From Pseudomonadota bacterium (lineage in GTDB: Bacteria; Desulfobacterota; BSN033; WVXP01; G020346125), in the NCBI GenBank assembly GCA_030608745.1, contig JAUWDQ010000149.1:1-6589 (forward strand): a stretch of DNA of 6,589 nucleotides, in the 5' to 3' direction. The translations under genes and the position numbers were made by a program. The notes beneath the pieces were generated by a model. It was given only the letters and a program-made list of their open reading frames with translations. It made no database searches and had not been told where the DNA came from. Positions 1 to 5,943 of this stretch are shown here, piece after piece; within the stretch, counting starts at the first letter, position 1; every line of letters starts with the position of its first letter.

Positions 1-351
1 GGGGCAGGGGTGGCCAAACACGGCTTTCTGGGTTATCTTAAAAAATTTGTTCCCAAGGGCATCCCCCTCTTTGTCATCCCCATCTTGGTTCCCATTGAGA
101 TCATTAGCCAATTTGCGAAACCCTTTTCCCTGGCCGTTCGTCTCTTTGCCAATATGACGGCCGGCCATGCGGCAATCTTGGTCTTTCTCTTCATGATCAT
201 CATGTTCAAGAGTTGGGTCATCGCCGTTGTTCCCCTCATCGGAGTAGTGGTTATGAGCGCCTTCGAGATTTTCGTAGGCTTTGTTCAGGCCTACATCTTC
301 TCGATCTTGGCGGCAATGTACATCGCGGAAGCGGTTCAAGAAGCCCATTAA
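1..351 (+). CDS. atpB: ATP synthase Fo subunit a, C-terminal part (5' truncated)
   Basis: Integral membrane stator subunit that forms the two proton half-channels against the c-ring. The frame is open from base 1 and ends at TAA 349-351, giving the last 116 residues; the beginning lies left of the window. The sequence shows the family signature SLAVRLFANMTAGH. Its arginine (codon 139-141) matches the essential stator arginine of E. coli subunit a (R210), which faces the c-subunit carboxylate. Hydrophobic helices follow at roughly residues 58-85 and 88-110, the last with the typical AFEIFVGFVQAYIFSILAAMYI pattern in family form. A start inside this segment is not credible because homology runs through the left edge. 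It is the first visible gene of the operon, 24 bases before atpE. No missing key residue is seen in the part present. Confidence 0.96.
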   Translation, partial: GAGVAKHGFLGYLKKFVPKGIPLFVIPILVPIEIISQFAKPFSLAVRLFANMTAGHAAILVFLFMIIMFKSWVIAVVPLIGVVVMSAFEIFVGFVQAYIFSILAAMYIAEAVQEAH

Positions 352-375
352 CTTCTCAAAAGGAGGAAAGGTTGA

Positions 376-603
376 ATGGAAGCTACAGCTTTAGCTTACT
401 TGGGTGCAGGTTTGAGCATCGGCGTGGCAGCATTTGGAACCGGCATCGGCATGGGGTTTATGGTCGGGAAAACGGTGGAGGGAATAGCACGGCAACCCGA
501 GGCTTTGGAAGACCTCAGGACGACCATGATCATCGGTATCGCATTCATCGAGGCCCTGGCCCTCTATGCCTTGGTCATTAGCTTCCTTCTCATCTTCAAA
601 TAG
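376..603 (+). CDS. atpE: ATP synthase Fo subunit c (proton-binding rotor ring protein)
   Basis: Small 75-residue hairpin protein whose copies form the rotating c-ring. Two membrane helices (about 5-33 and 50-73) flank the polar loop ARQPEA (38-43), which contacts gamma and epsilon. The glycine-rich packing motif of helix 1 is seen as GTGIGMG (21-27). The ion-carrying carboxylate is Glu59 in IAFIEALALY. Compared with sodium-type rings such as Ilyobacter tartaricus, the Gln of helix 1 is replaced by Met26 and the Ser-Thr after the Glu by Ala60-Leu61. The sodium ligands are therefore absent and proton coupling is inferred. Start ATG 376 has AGGAGG at 361-366 with a 9-base spacer. The length is normal for the family. 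It sits between atpB and atpF, the usual place. Confidence 0.97.
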   Translation: MEATALAYLGAGLSIGVAAFGTGIGMGFMVGKTVEGIARQPEALEDLRTTMIIGIAFIEALALYALVISFLLIFK

Positions 604-654
604 GGAAAGAGGTGACGTCGCAAGAAACTCAAATGAACGTAAGGGAGGTTACCC

Positions 655-1149
655 ATGTTTCAACCTGAACCGGGCCTCATAATATGGACCTTTATCTCCT
701 TCATCATTCTCCTCATCCTCCTCTGGAAGGTCGCTTACAAACCGATTACCAATGCCCTGAAGAAACGGGAGGACTCCATCCGCGATTCCCTCGAAGAGGC
801 CAAGAAGACCCGGGAAACAGCGGAATCCCTCTTGGAGGACTATAAGAAACAGCTAGCCGAGGCAAGGGAAGAGGCCCAGAAGATCCTCGCCGAGGGGAAG
901 ACGATGGGGGAGAATATCAAGAAGGAGGTCATCCAAAAGGCCCACGAGGAATCCAACCAGATCGTCAAGAGGGCTCAGGAGGAGATCGAGTTTCAGAAGG
1001 AGAAGGCCCTCGTGGAATTGAAGGAGAGGATCGCAGACCACACCATTATGGCTGCCTCGAAGGTCATCGAAAGGGCCCTCGATAAGAAGGACCATGAGCA
1101 GCTCTTAGACGAGTATATTTCCAAGGTCGGTGAGAACTATGAGAGCTGA
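655..1149 (+). CDS. atpF: ATP synthase Fo subunit b (peripheral stalk)
   Basis: Peripheral stalk protein that ties the stator a subunit to delta/alpha on the F1 head. The 164-residue product has one N-terminal membrane helix (about residues 8-25, LIIWTFISFIILLILLW), then the family-typical KPITNALKKREDSI. A long, highly charged Glu/Lys/Ala helix follows to about residue 150 and is expected to dimerise as a right-handed coiled coil. Start ATG 655 has GGGAGG at 643-648 with a 6-base spacer. Only one b-type gene is visible, so a b2 homodimer is inferred rather than b/b'; a b' gene elsewhere cannot be excluded. Its 3' end overlaps the delta start by 11 bases, which suggests translational coupling. 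A preceding gap of 51 bases (604-654) holds no recognisable element. Confidence 0.95.
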   Translation: MFQPEPGLIIWTFISFIILLILLWKVAYKPITNALKKREDSIRDSLEEAKKTRETAESLLEDYKKQLAEAREEAQKILAEGKTMGENIKKEVIQKAHEESNQIVKRAQEEIEFQKEKALVELKERIADHTIMAASKVIERALDKKDHEQLLDEYISKVGENYES

Positions 1150-1696
1150 TTCAATTGTGAAGGGTTACGCAGAGGCCCTCTTTCACGCCGCAAAATCGGA
1201 AGACCTCGTTGAGGTCGTCGAGGACGAGCTGTACAGGCTGAAGGAGGTGCTTCAGAAAAATTCCGAGTTGAGGGAATTTTTGAGCAATCTCCGGATAGCC
1301 CCAAAGGGAAACAAGAAGGCCGTGATGGAGATTTTCAGAAAAGAGGTATCACCCGTTACCCTGAATCATCTCAATCTGATCATCGACCAGGGAAGGCAGA
1401 GGAAGCTCGTTCCCATCATTGAGGAATTCTTCGCATTGGCCGCCGCAGCCCGGGAGAAGGTGACGGCCGAGGTCATTACCTCTATTCCCCTCTCGGAAAA
1501 GATGGCGGAGAAGTTACGCCGAGCGCTCACCAAGGCGACAAAAAAACAGGTCTTTCTCAAGCCGAGAGTTGACCCGTCCATATTGGGAGGGGTAATAGTC
1601 CGGGTGGAAAACAAAATCATCGATGACAGCCTGCGTCACCGACTTGAGCGGATGCGTCGAGCTATGGTTAAAACCATCTATTCCAGGGGGAACAAG
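1139..1696 (+). other. atpH: Delta subunit portion (atpH region) of the delta-alpha frame
   Basis: Delta caps the top of the alpha3-beta3 head and links it to subunit b. These 186 codons cover the whole family, which usually has about 175-185 residues. The N-terminal helical domain begins MRADSIVKGYAEALFHAA (1-18), is Glu/Lys/Leu rich to about 105, and in the family binds the alpha N-terminus. The C-terminal domain has VDPSILGGVIVRV (144-156) and IDDSLRHRLERM (161-172), matching the family's IDGSVRGRLERL pattern with Asp and His in place of the two Gly. E. coli delta ends a few residues after this motif, so the expected stop would fall near codons 178-186. None is present: Tyr181 (TAT 1679-1681) is one base from TAA or TAG. 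Identity as delta is firm; its real 3' end is not. Confidence 0.9.
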
Positions 1697-3211
1697 GTGG
1701 AAATTAAGATCGAACCCGAGGAGATCTCATCCATACTAAAGAAACAGATCGAGACGTATCAGATCGCCGTGGACATGGAGGAGGTTGGGGAAGTCATCGA
1801 GGCGGGAGACGGGATCGCCCGAATCAAGGGACTTCCCAATTGCATGTCGGCGGAGATGCTGGAATTTCCCCACAACATCTTCGGCATGGCCCTCAATCTG
1901 GAGGAGGATAACATCGGGGCCATGATCCTGGGAGACTTCACCGAAATCGAACAAGGTGACGCCGTCAAGCGAACGGGGGGGGTCCTCTCGGTACCCGTGG
2001 GAGATCCTCTCATCGGAAGGGTCGTTAACGCCGTTGGTCAGCCCGTCGACGGGAAGGGCCCCATCTCCGTGGAGAAATATCGGCTCATCGAGGGGAGGGC
2101 ACCCAACGTCATCCAGAGGCAACCGGTTAAGGAGCCTCTGCAGACCGGCCTCAAATGCATCGACTCCATGATTCCCATCGGCAGGGGTCAAAGGGAGCTC
2201 ATCATCGGGGACCGGCAGACGGGGAAGACCGCCATCGTCGTCGATACGATCCTCAACCAGCGGGATACCGACGTATTCTGCATCTATGTCGCCATCGGTC
2301 AAAAGCAATCAACCGTCGCCGCCGTGGTCGACACCCTCGAGAAATACGGAGCCATGGAGTACACCACGGTGGTAGACGCAACGGCCAGTGACCCGGCCCC
2401 CATGCAGTATGTTGCACCGTATGCGGGGTGTGCAATCGGAGAGGAGCTCCGCGACTCCGGCCGTCACGCCCTCGTCATATACGACGATCTCTGGAAGCAC
2501 GCGGTGGCATACCGTCAGGTCTCGCTACTGCTGCGCCGCCCGCCGGGAAGGGAGGCCTTCCCCGGGGATATCTTCAACCTCCACTCCCGCCTCCTCGAAA
2601 GGGCGGCAAAACTCAACGACGAGCTGGGGGGAGGATCTCTCACAGCCCTTCCCATCGTGGAGACCCAGGCGGGCGATTACTCCGCATACATCCCTACCAA
2701 CGTCATCTCCATCACGGACGGCCAGATCTATCTGGAAAGTGACCTTTTCTACTCGGGGGTGAGGCCTGCAGTCCACGTGGGCCTTTCCGTTTCCCGTGTC
2801 GGCGGCAATGCCCAGATCAAGGCCATGAAATCCGTCGCCGGCATGCTGCGGCTGGAGCTCGCCCAGTATCGGGAGCTGGTTGCATTCGCTAAATTCGGTT
2901 CGGAGCTCGATAAGGCTACCCAGGCCCAGCTAACCCGGGGCGAAAGGCTGGTGGAGATCCTCAAGCAACCGCAGTATGAACCGATGCCCGTTGAGAACCA
3001 GATCATGATTATCTACGTCGGTGAAAATGGTTATTTGGACGACCTTCCAATCCATAGAGTTAAGGATTTCGAAGCCGGGTTCTACCAATTCGTGAGGGAG
3101 AAGTATCCCCAAGTTCCTCGAGATCTTCGAGAGAAGAAGGAATTGACCGAGGAACTGAAAAAGATGCTCGGTCAGGCCGCTGAGGAATTCAAGAGGAACT
3201 TCTTGACATAG
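1139..3211 (+). CDS. Delta-alpha continuous frame: ATP synthase F1 delta joined in frame to F1 alpha
   Basis: One open frame of 690 codons from ATG 1139 to TAG 3209-3211. Codons 1-186 are a complete delta subunit (atpH type) and codons 187-690 a complete alpha subunit (atpA type), with no stop and no extra linker between them. The ATG is chosen because MRADSIVKGYAEALF matches the family start. It has GGTGAG at 1129-1134, 4 bases upstream. GTG 1130 in the same frame is possible but poorly spaced. Separate delta and alpha genes are the norm. A true fusion would give three delta per three alpha instead of the usual one, so free alpha from the internal GTG 1697 is likely needed. A sequence error at the junction is the main alternative. 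The frame itself is certain; that it makes a single protein is not. Confidence 0.6.
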   Translation: MRADSIVKGYAEALFHAAKSEDLVEVVEDELYRLKEVLQKNSELREFLSNLRIAPKGNKKAVMEIFRKEVSPVTLNHLNLIIDQGRQRKLVPIIEEFFALAAAAREKVTAEVITSIPLSEKMAEKLRRALTKATKKQVFLKPRVDPSILGGVIVRVENKIIDDSLRHRLERMRRAMVKTIYSRGNKVEIKIEPEEISSILKKQIETYQIAVDMEEVGEVIEAGDGIARIKGLPNCMSAEMLEFPHNIFGMALNLEEDNIGAMILGDFTEIEQGDAVKRTGGVLSVPVGDPLIGRVVNAVGQPVDGKGPISVEKYRLIEGRAPNVIQRQPVKEPLQTGLKCIDSMIPIGRGQRELIIGDRQTGKTAIVVDTILNQRDTDVFCIYVAIGQKQSTVAAVVDTLEKYGAMEYTTVVDATASDPAPMQYVAPYAGCAIGEELRDSGRHALVIYDDLWKHAVAYRQVSLLLRRPPGREAFPGDIFNLHSRLLERAAKLNDELGGGSLTALPIVETQAGDYSAYIPTNVISITDGQIYLESDLFYSGVRPAVHVGLSVSRVGGNAQIKAMKSVAGMLRLELAQYRELVAFAKFGSELDKATQAQLTRGERLVEILKQPQYEPMPVENQIMIIYVGENGYLDDLPIHRVKDFEAGFYQFVREKYPQVPRDLREKKELTEELKKMLGQAAEEFKRNFLT
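1685..1699 (+). promoter_or_regulatory. Ribosome binding site and GTG start of alpha inside the delta-alpha frame
   Basis: AGGGGG (1685-1690), a 6-base spacer AACAAG, then GTG (1697-1699). The spacing is ordinary for a working Shine-Dalgarno site, and the GTG falls exactly at the conserved alpha N-terminus. This argues that alpha was, and perhaps still is, translated separately although no delta stop codon is present. The G5 run is also the likeliest place for an indel. Confidence 0.6.
1697..3211 (+). CDS. atpA: ATP synthase F1 subunit alpha, from probable internal GTG start
   Basis: Regulatory nucleotide-binding subunit that alternates with beta in the F1 head. Starting at GTG 1697 gives 504 residues, the normal alpha length, beginning VEIKIEPEEISSILKKQIE like the family's MEI-PEEIS start. 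AGGGGG at 1685-1690 with a 6-base spacer supports this start. Beta-barrel domain is about 25-95. The Walker A motif is GDRQTGKT (171-178), the Walker B region is ALVIYDD (258-264), and the arginine finger lies in SVSRVGG (Arg367). A C-terminal helical domain runs from about 380 to 504. One oddity is Trp266 in DDLWKHA, where Ser or Thr is usual. It is followed by gamma after 10 bases. Identity is certain; whether it is made alone, fused to delta, or both is open. Confidence 0.9.
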   Translation: MEIKIEPEEISSILKKQIETYQIAVDMEEVGEVIEAGDGIARIKGLPNCMSAEMLEFPHNIFGMALNLEEDNIGAMILGDFTEIEQGDAVKRTGGVLSVPVGDPLIGRVVNAVGQPVDGKGPISVEKYRLIEGRAPNVIQRQPVKEPLQTGLKCIDSMIPIGRGQRELIIGDRQTGKTAIVVDTILNQRDTDVFCIYVAIGQKQSTVAAVVDTLEKYGAMEYTTVVDATASDPAPMQYVAPYAGCAIGEELRDSGRHALVIYDDLWKHAVAYRQVSLLLRRPPGREAFPGDIFNLHSRLLERAAKLNDELGGGSLTALPIVETQAGDYSAYIPTNVISITDGQIYLESDLFYSGVRPAVHVGLSVSRVGGNAQIKAMKSVAGMLRLELAQYRELVAFAKFGSELDKATQAQLTRGERLVEILKQPQYEPMPVENQIMIIYVGENGYLDDLPIHRVKDFEAGFYQFVREKYPQVPRDLREKKELTEELKKMLGQAAEEFKRNFLT

Positions 3212-3221
3212 GGCAGGTACC

Positions 3222-4094
3222 ATGTTGGGGATGAGGGAGATACGCCGGAGGATCCGCAGCGTCAATAGCATCCAACAGATCACCCAGGCGATGCAAATGG
3301 TTGCGGTATCCCGTTTAAAAAGGGCCAAGGAGCGCCTTCGTTCGGCGAGGCCTTATGCGGAAAAGATCCAGGAATTGATGGAATCCCTGGCCCCTTCCCT
3401 CCCTCAGATCGAGCACCCGCTCGTCGCCAAAAGGGAACCCCTGCGGATTGCCGTTGTCCTTGTCACTTCGGACAAGGGCTTGTCCGGGGCCTTTAATGCC
3501 AACATCATCCAATATGCCCACCGGTTTATCGAGGAACACTCGGATAAGGAGATAAAGCTCTTCTTGGTCGGGAAGAAGGGATACGATTTCTTCGGCAGAA
3601 GATCCTATCCCATCGAGTATTACCTCCCCCAAGTCTCCCGGGACATCTCCCCTCAGGAGGTGAAGGAGATCAGCAATAGCTTCGTGCAGGGCTTTGAAAA
3701 GGGTCTTCACGATGAAGTCTACCTCTTTTATACCCAATTCAGAACTGTCATGAATACCATCCCCACCCAGACGAAATTGCTCCCCATCGAAAGTCCAGGG
3801 GCGGAATCCCAGCAAGGAGCTGCGGAGCTGATCTACGAACCCTCTGCTGAGGAGATTATGAACGAACTCCTGCCTCGGTATATCGAGGCCCAGATATACA
3901 AGGGGTTGGTCGAGTCCTCTGCCAGCGAACACGCATCCCGGATGATCTCCATGAAGAATGCCACCGACAATGCCGAGGAAATGATTAGGACCCTAACCCT
4001 ATCGTACAACAAGGCCAGACAGGCCTCCATAACCAAGGAAATCATTGAGGTTACCACGGCCTCTGAGGCACTAAAATACGCCAGGGAAAGTTGA
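3222..4094 (+). CDS. atpG: ATP synthase F1 subunit gamma (central rotor shaft)
   Basis: Gamma turns inside the alpha3-beta3 ring and couples c-ring rotation to catalysis. The 290-residue product has the family's long N-terminal helix with REIRRRIRSVNSIQQIT and MQMVAVSRLKRA (about 5-35). The central Rossmann-like domain carries SDKGLSGAFNANI (83-95). The long C-terminal helix has SASEHASRMISMKNATDNA (about 233-251) and a terminal TKEIIEVTTASEAL. Start ATG 3222 is preferred to ATG 3231 because MLGMREIRRR matches the family's M-x-x-[LM]-REI start, and CAGG (3214-3217) lies 4 bases upstream. It starts 10 bases after the alpha stop and ends with TGA 4092-4094, 27 bases before beta. Length is typical (about 285-295). 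No inserted regulatory loop, such as that of chloroplast gamma, is seen. Confidence 0.97.
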   Translation: MLGMREIRRRIRSVNSIQQITQAMQMVAVSRLKRAKERLRSARPYAEKIQELMESLAPSLPQIEHPLVAKREPLRIAVVLVTSDKGLSGAFNANIIQYAHRFIEEHSDKEIKLFLVGKKGYDFFGRRSYPIEYYLPQVSRDISPQEVKEISNSFVQGFEKGLHDEVYLFYTQFRTVMNTIPTQTKLLPIESPGAESQQGAAELIYEPSAEEIMNELLPRYIEAQIYKGLVESSASEHASRMISMKNATDNAEEMIRTLTLSYNKARQASITKEIIEVTTASEALKYARES

Positions 4095-4107
4095 CTTTAA
4101 CTTAGTG

Positions 4108-4124
4108 AGGAGGACGATAAATTG
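4108..4124 (+). promoter_or_regulatory. Strong Shine-Dalgarno and TTG start of beta
   Basis: AGGAGG (4108-4113) with an 8-base spacer precedes TTG (4122-4124). The protein from this TTG starts MRIGKVLRVIGPVVDIEF, the standard beta N-terminus, and no nearby ATG fits. The strong site probably offsets the weak initiation codon. Confidence 0.85.
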
Positions 4125-5519
4125 AGGATTGGAAAAGTCCTAAGGGTAATCGGCCCCGTCGTCGATATTGAGTTCTTTACGGAGGAACTCCCCCCCCTCT
4201 ACAATGCCATCCGGATTAAGGAGGGCGAGATCGACCTCGTCGTCGAGCTGGCCCAATATTTGGGGGAGAATGTGGTCCGTTGTGTTGCAACCTCCTCCAC
4301 TGACGGGTTGGTGCGGGGAATGGATGCGGTTGACACCGAGGGTCCCATCAGCATGCCGGTGGGTCGCGAGACGTTGGGGCGCCTCTTCAACCTCCTTGGG
4401 GATCCCATCGATGAGTTAGGGCCCATCAAGGAGAAAAAGCGCTATCCTATCCACCGACCGCCGCCATCCTTTGAGGAACAGGTCCCCGCGGCTACGGTTT
4501 TCGAGACCGGCCTCAAGGTTATCGACCTCCTCCAACCCTATCCAAAGGGGGGAAAGGTAGGGTTATTCGGCGGGGCTGGCGTCGGTAAGACCGTTCTCAT
4601 CATGGAGTTGATCCGCAATATCGCCACCGAACACGGAGGTTTCTCGGTCTTTGGAGGAGTTGGCGAGCGAACCCGTGAAGGCAATGACCTCTGGCTGGAG
4701 ATGAAGGCATCCGGGGTCTTGGACAAGACCGTCTTGGTCTTCGGGCAGATGAACGAACCTCCGGGAGCTCGTCTCAGGGTTGGCCTTTCGGCCCTTACTC
4801 AAGCGGAATACTTTCGAGATGAAGAGGGCCAAGATGTGTTGCTTTTCATAGATAACATATTTCGGTTCGTACAGGCGGGTTCCGAGGTATCGGCACTTTT
4901 GGGACGAATGCCCTCGGCGGTCGGATATCAGCCAACCCTCTCTACGGAGATGGGGGATCTCCAGGAAAGAATCGTTTCCACCAAGCGAGGGTCCATTACC
5001 TCGGTTCAAGCCATCTATGTTCCCGCGGATGATTTGACGGATCCGGCTCCGGCTACCACCTTCTCCCACCTGGACGCCACGACCGTCTTATCCAGGCAGC
5101 TGGCGGAGCTCGGAATTTACCCCGCGGTGGACCCCCTGGACTCAACCTCGCGAATCCTGGATCCCAGAATTGTGGGGGAAGAACATTATGGCGTGGCCCG
5201 GGAGGTTCAACGAATCCTCCAGAGGTATAAGGAGCTTCAGGATATCATCGCCATCCTGGGGATGGAAGAACTCTCCGAGGAGGATAAGCTGAGCGCAACC
5301 AGGGCCCGAAAGATTCAAAGGTTCCTCTCCCAGCCATTTTTCGTTGCCGAGCAGTTTACGGGAGCGTCTGGCCGATACGTTACCCTATCGGAGACCATTC
5401 GGGGCTTCAAGGAGATCGTCGAGGGACAACACGATGACCTGCCGGAACAAGCCTTCTATATGGTGGGGGGGATAGATGAGGCCGTCGAAGGGGGCAAGAA
5501 GTTGAAGGAGGCAGCATAG
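4122..5519 (+). CDS. atpD: ATP synthase F1 subunit beta (catalytic)
   Basis: Catalytic subunit that makes ATP from ADP and phosphate at the alpha/beta interface. The 465-residue product is full length. Beta-barrel domain is 1-75. The Walker A P-loop is GGAGVGKT (150-157). The catalytic glutamate is Glu182 in GERTREGND, equivalent to E. coli Glu181. The Walker B stretch is DVLLFIDN (238-245). QAGSEVSALLGRMPSAVGYQ (251-270) is the highly conserved region next to the site. The C-terminal domain carries EELSEED (382-388), matching the DELSEED lever that pushes on gamma and contacts the epsilon C-terminus. Start is TTG 4122, supported by AGGAGG. The gene ends at TAG 5517-5519 and directly abuts epsilon. 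No catalytic residue is missing. Confidence 0.98.
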   Translation: MRIGKVLRVIGPVVDIEFFTEELPPLYNAIRIKEGEIDLVVELAQYLGENVVRCVATSSTDGLVRGMDAVDTEGPISMPVGRETLGRLFNLLGDPIDELGPIKEKKRYPIHRPPPSFEEQVPAATVFETGLKVIDLLQPYPKGGKVGLFGGAGVGKTVLIMELIRNIATEHGGFSVFGGVGERTREGNDLWLEMKASGVLDKTVLVFGQMNEPPGARLRVGLSALTQAEYFRDEEGQDVLLFIDNIFRFVQAGSEVSALLGRMPSAVGYQPTLSTEMGDLQERIVSTKRGSITSVQAIYVPADDLTDPAPATTFSHLDATTVLSRQLAELGIYPAVDPLDSTSRILDPRIVGEEHYGVAREVQRILQRYKELQDIIAILGMEELSEEDKLSATRARKIQRFLSQPFFVAEQFTGASGRYVTLSETIRGFKEIVEGQHDDLPEQAFYMVGGIDEAVEGGKKLKEAA

Positions 5520-5522
5520 GTG
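5504..5522 (+). promoter_or_regulatory. Ribosome binding site of epsilon inside the 3' end of beta
   Basis: GAAGGAGG (5504-5511) lies in the last codons of beta, 8 bases before GTG 5520. It decides the epsilon start in favour of the GTG touching the beta stop and implies translational coupling of the two genes. Confidence 0.8.
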
Positions 5523-5930
5523 GACGAACCCCAATTTTGCCTCGAGGTGGTGACCCTGAAGAAGCTCATCTTCAGCGGACTGGTCGAAGGCCTCACGGCC
5601 CCTGGCAGCGTTGGATATTTCGGGATCCTCAAGGGCCATACCCCCTTTGTCAGTAGCCTGCAATCGGGAATTTTCACCCTAACCGTGACCAGGGGGGAAA
5701 GGGAGACGATGGCAATCAGCGGGGGGTTTCTGTTGACCGACGGGAACAAGGTCATCGTGTTGGCCGACTCCGCAGAGGCACCGGATGAGATCGATCTCAA
5801 ACGCGCGAGGGCTTCCCGGGACCGGGCACAGAGGAGGATACGTGAAAGTCCCCCCGATCTTGATGTTCCAAGGGCGAAGGCCTCCCTGGCGCGGGCGCTG
5901 ACACGGCTCAAGGCTGCCGGGGCATCCTGA
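5520..5930 (+). CDS. atpC: ATP synthase F1 subunit epsilon
   Basis: Rotor subunit at the foot of gamma that couples to the c-ring and, in many bacteria, inhibits ATP hydrolysis through its C-terminal helices. The 136-residue product has the N-terminal beta-sandwich (about 1-85) with family patterns APGSVGYFGILKGHTPFVSSL (28-48 region) and ISGGFLLTDGNKVIVLADSAE (66-86 region). A two-helix C-terminal domain (about 88-133) follows, rich in Arg and Ala. The complete C-terminal domain means epsilon-type inhibition is possible. The start is GTG 5520, immediately after the beta stop, backed by a strong Shine-Dalgarno sequence. It is the last gene of the operon and ends with TGA 5928-5930, 13 bases from the end of the convergent phosphoesterase gene. 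No clear terminator hairpin with a T tract is seen between them. Confidence 0.95.
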   Translation: MDEPQFCLEVVTLKKLIFSGLVEGLTAPGSVGYFGILKGHTPFVSSLQSGIFTLTVTRGERETMAISGGFLLTDGNKVIVLADSAEAPDEIDLKRARASRDRAQRRIRESPPDLDVPRAKASLARALTRLKAAGAS

Positions 5931-5943
5931 GGCCCTCATCCAC

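Noticed and set aside
213..581. Plus-strand open frame spanning the atpB end and atpE in another frame
   Set aside because: Both real genes are clear in their own frames and the product resembles no protein; it is rich in Arg, Gly and His as expected of a shadow.
604..654. Gap between atpE and atpF as a site for a small gene or regulatory RNA
   Set aside because: 51 bases with no small frame with a ribosome site and no clear hairpin apart from the atpF Shine-Dalgarno; read as a plain spacer.
1130..1138. GTG 1130 as the delta start, three codons upstream
   Set aside because: Its nearest Shine-Dalgarno-like AAGG (1123-1126) is only 3 bases away, and the family start is matched better by ATG 1139.
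1736..2308. Long minus-strand open frame (190 codons) opposite alpha
   Set aside because: It lies entirely antisense to conserved alpha sequence, shows no recognisable family pattern, and is explained by codon bias of the real gene.
3315..3932. Minus-strand open frame (205 codons) opposite gamma
   Set aside because: Antisense shadow of a conserved gene; no ribosome site or protein family pattern supports it.
4563..5069. Minus-strand open frame (168 codons) opposite beta
   Set aside because: Covers the most conserved part of beta in antisense; composition is that of a shadow frame.
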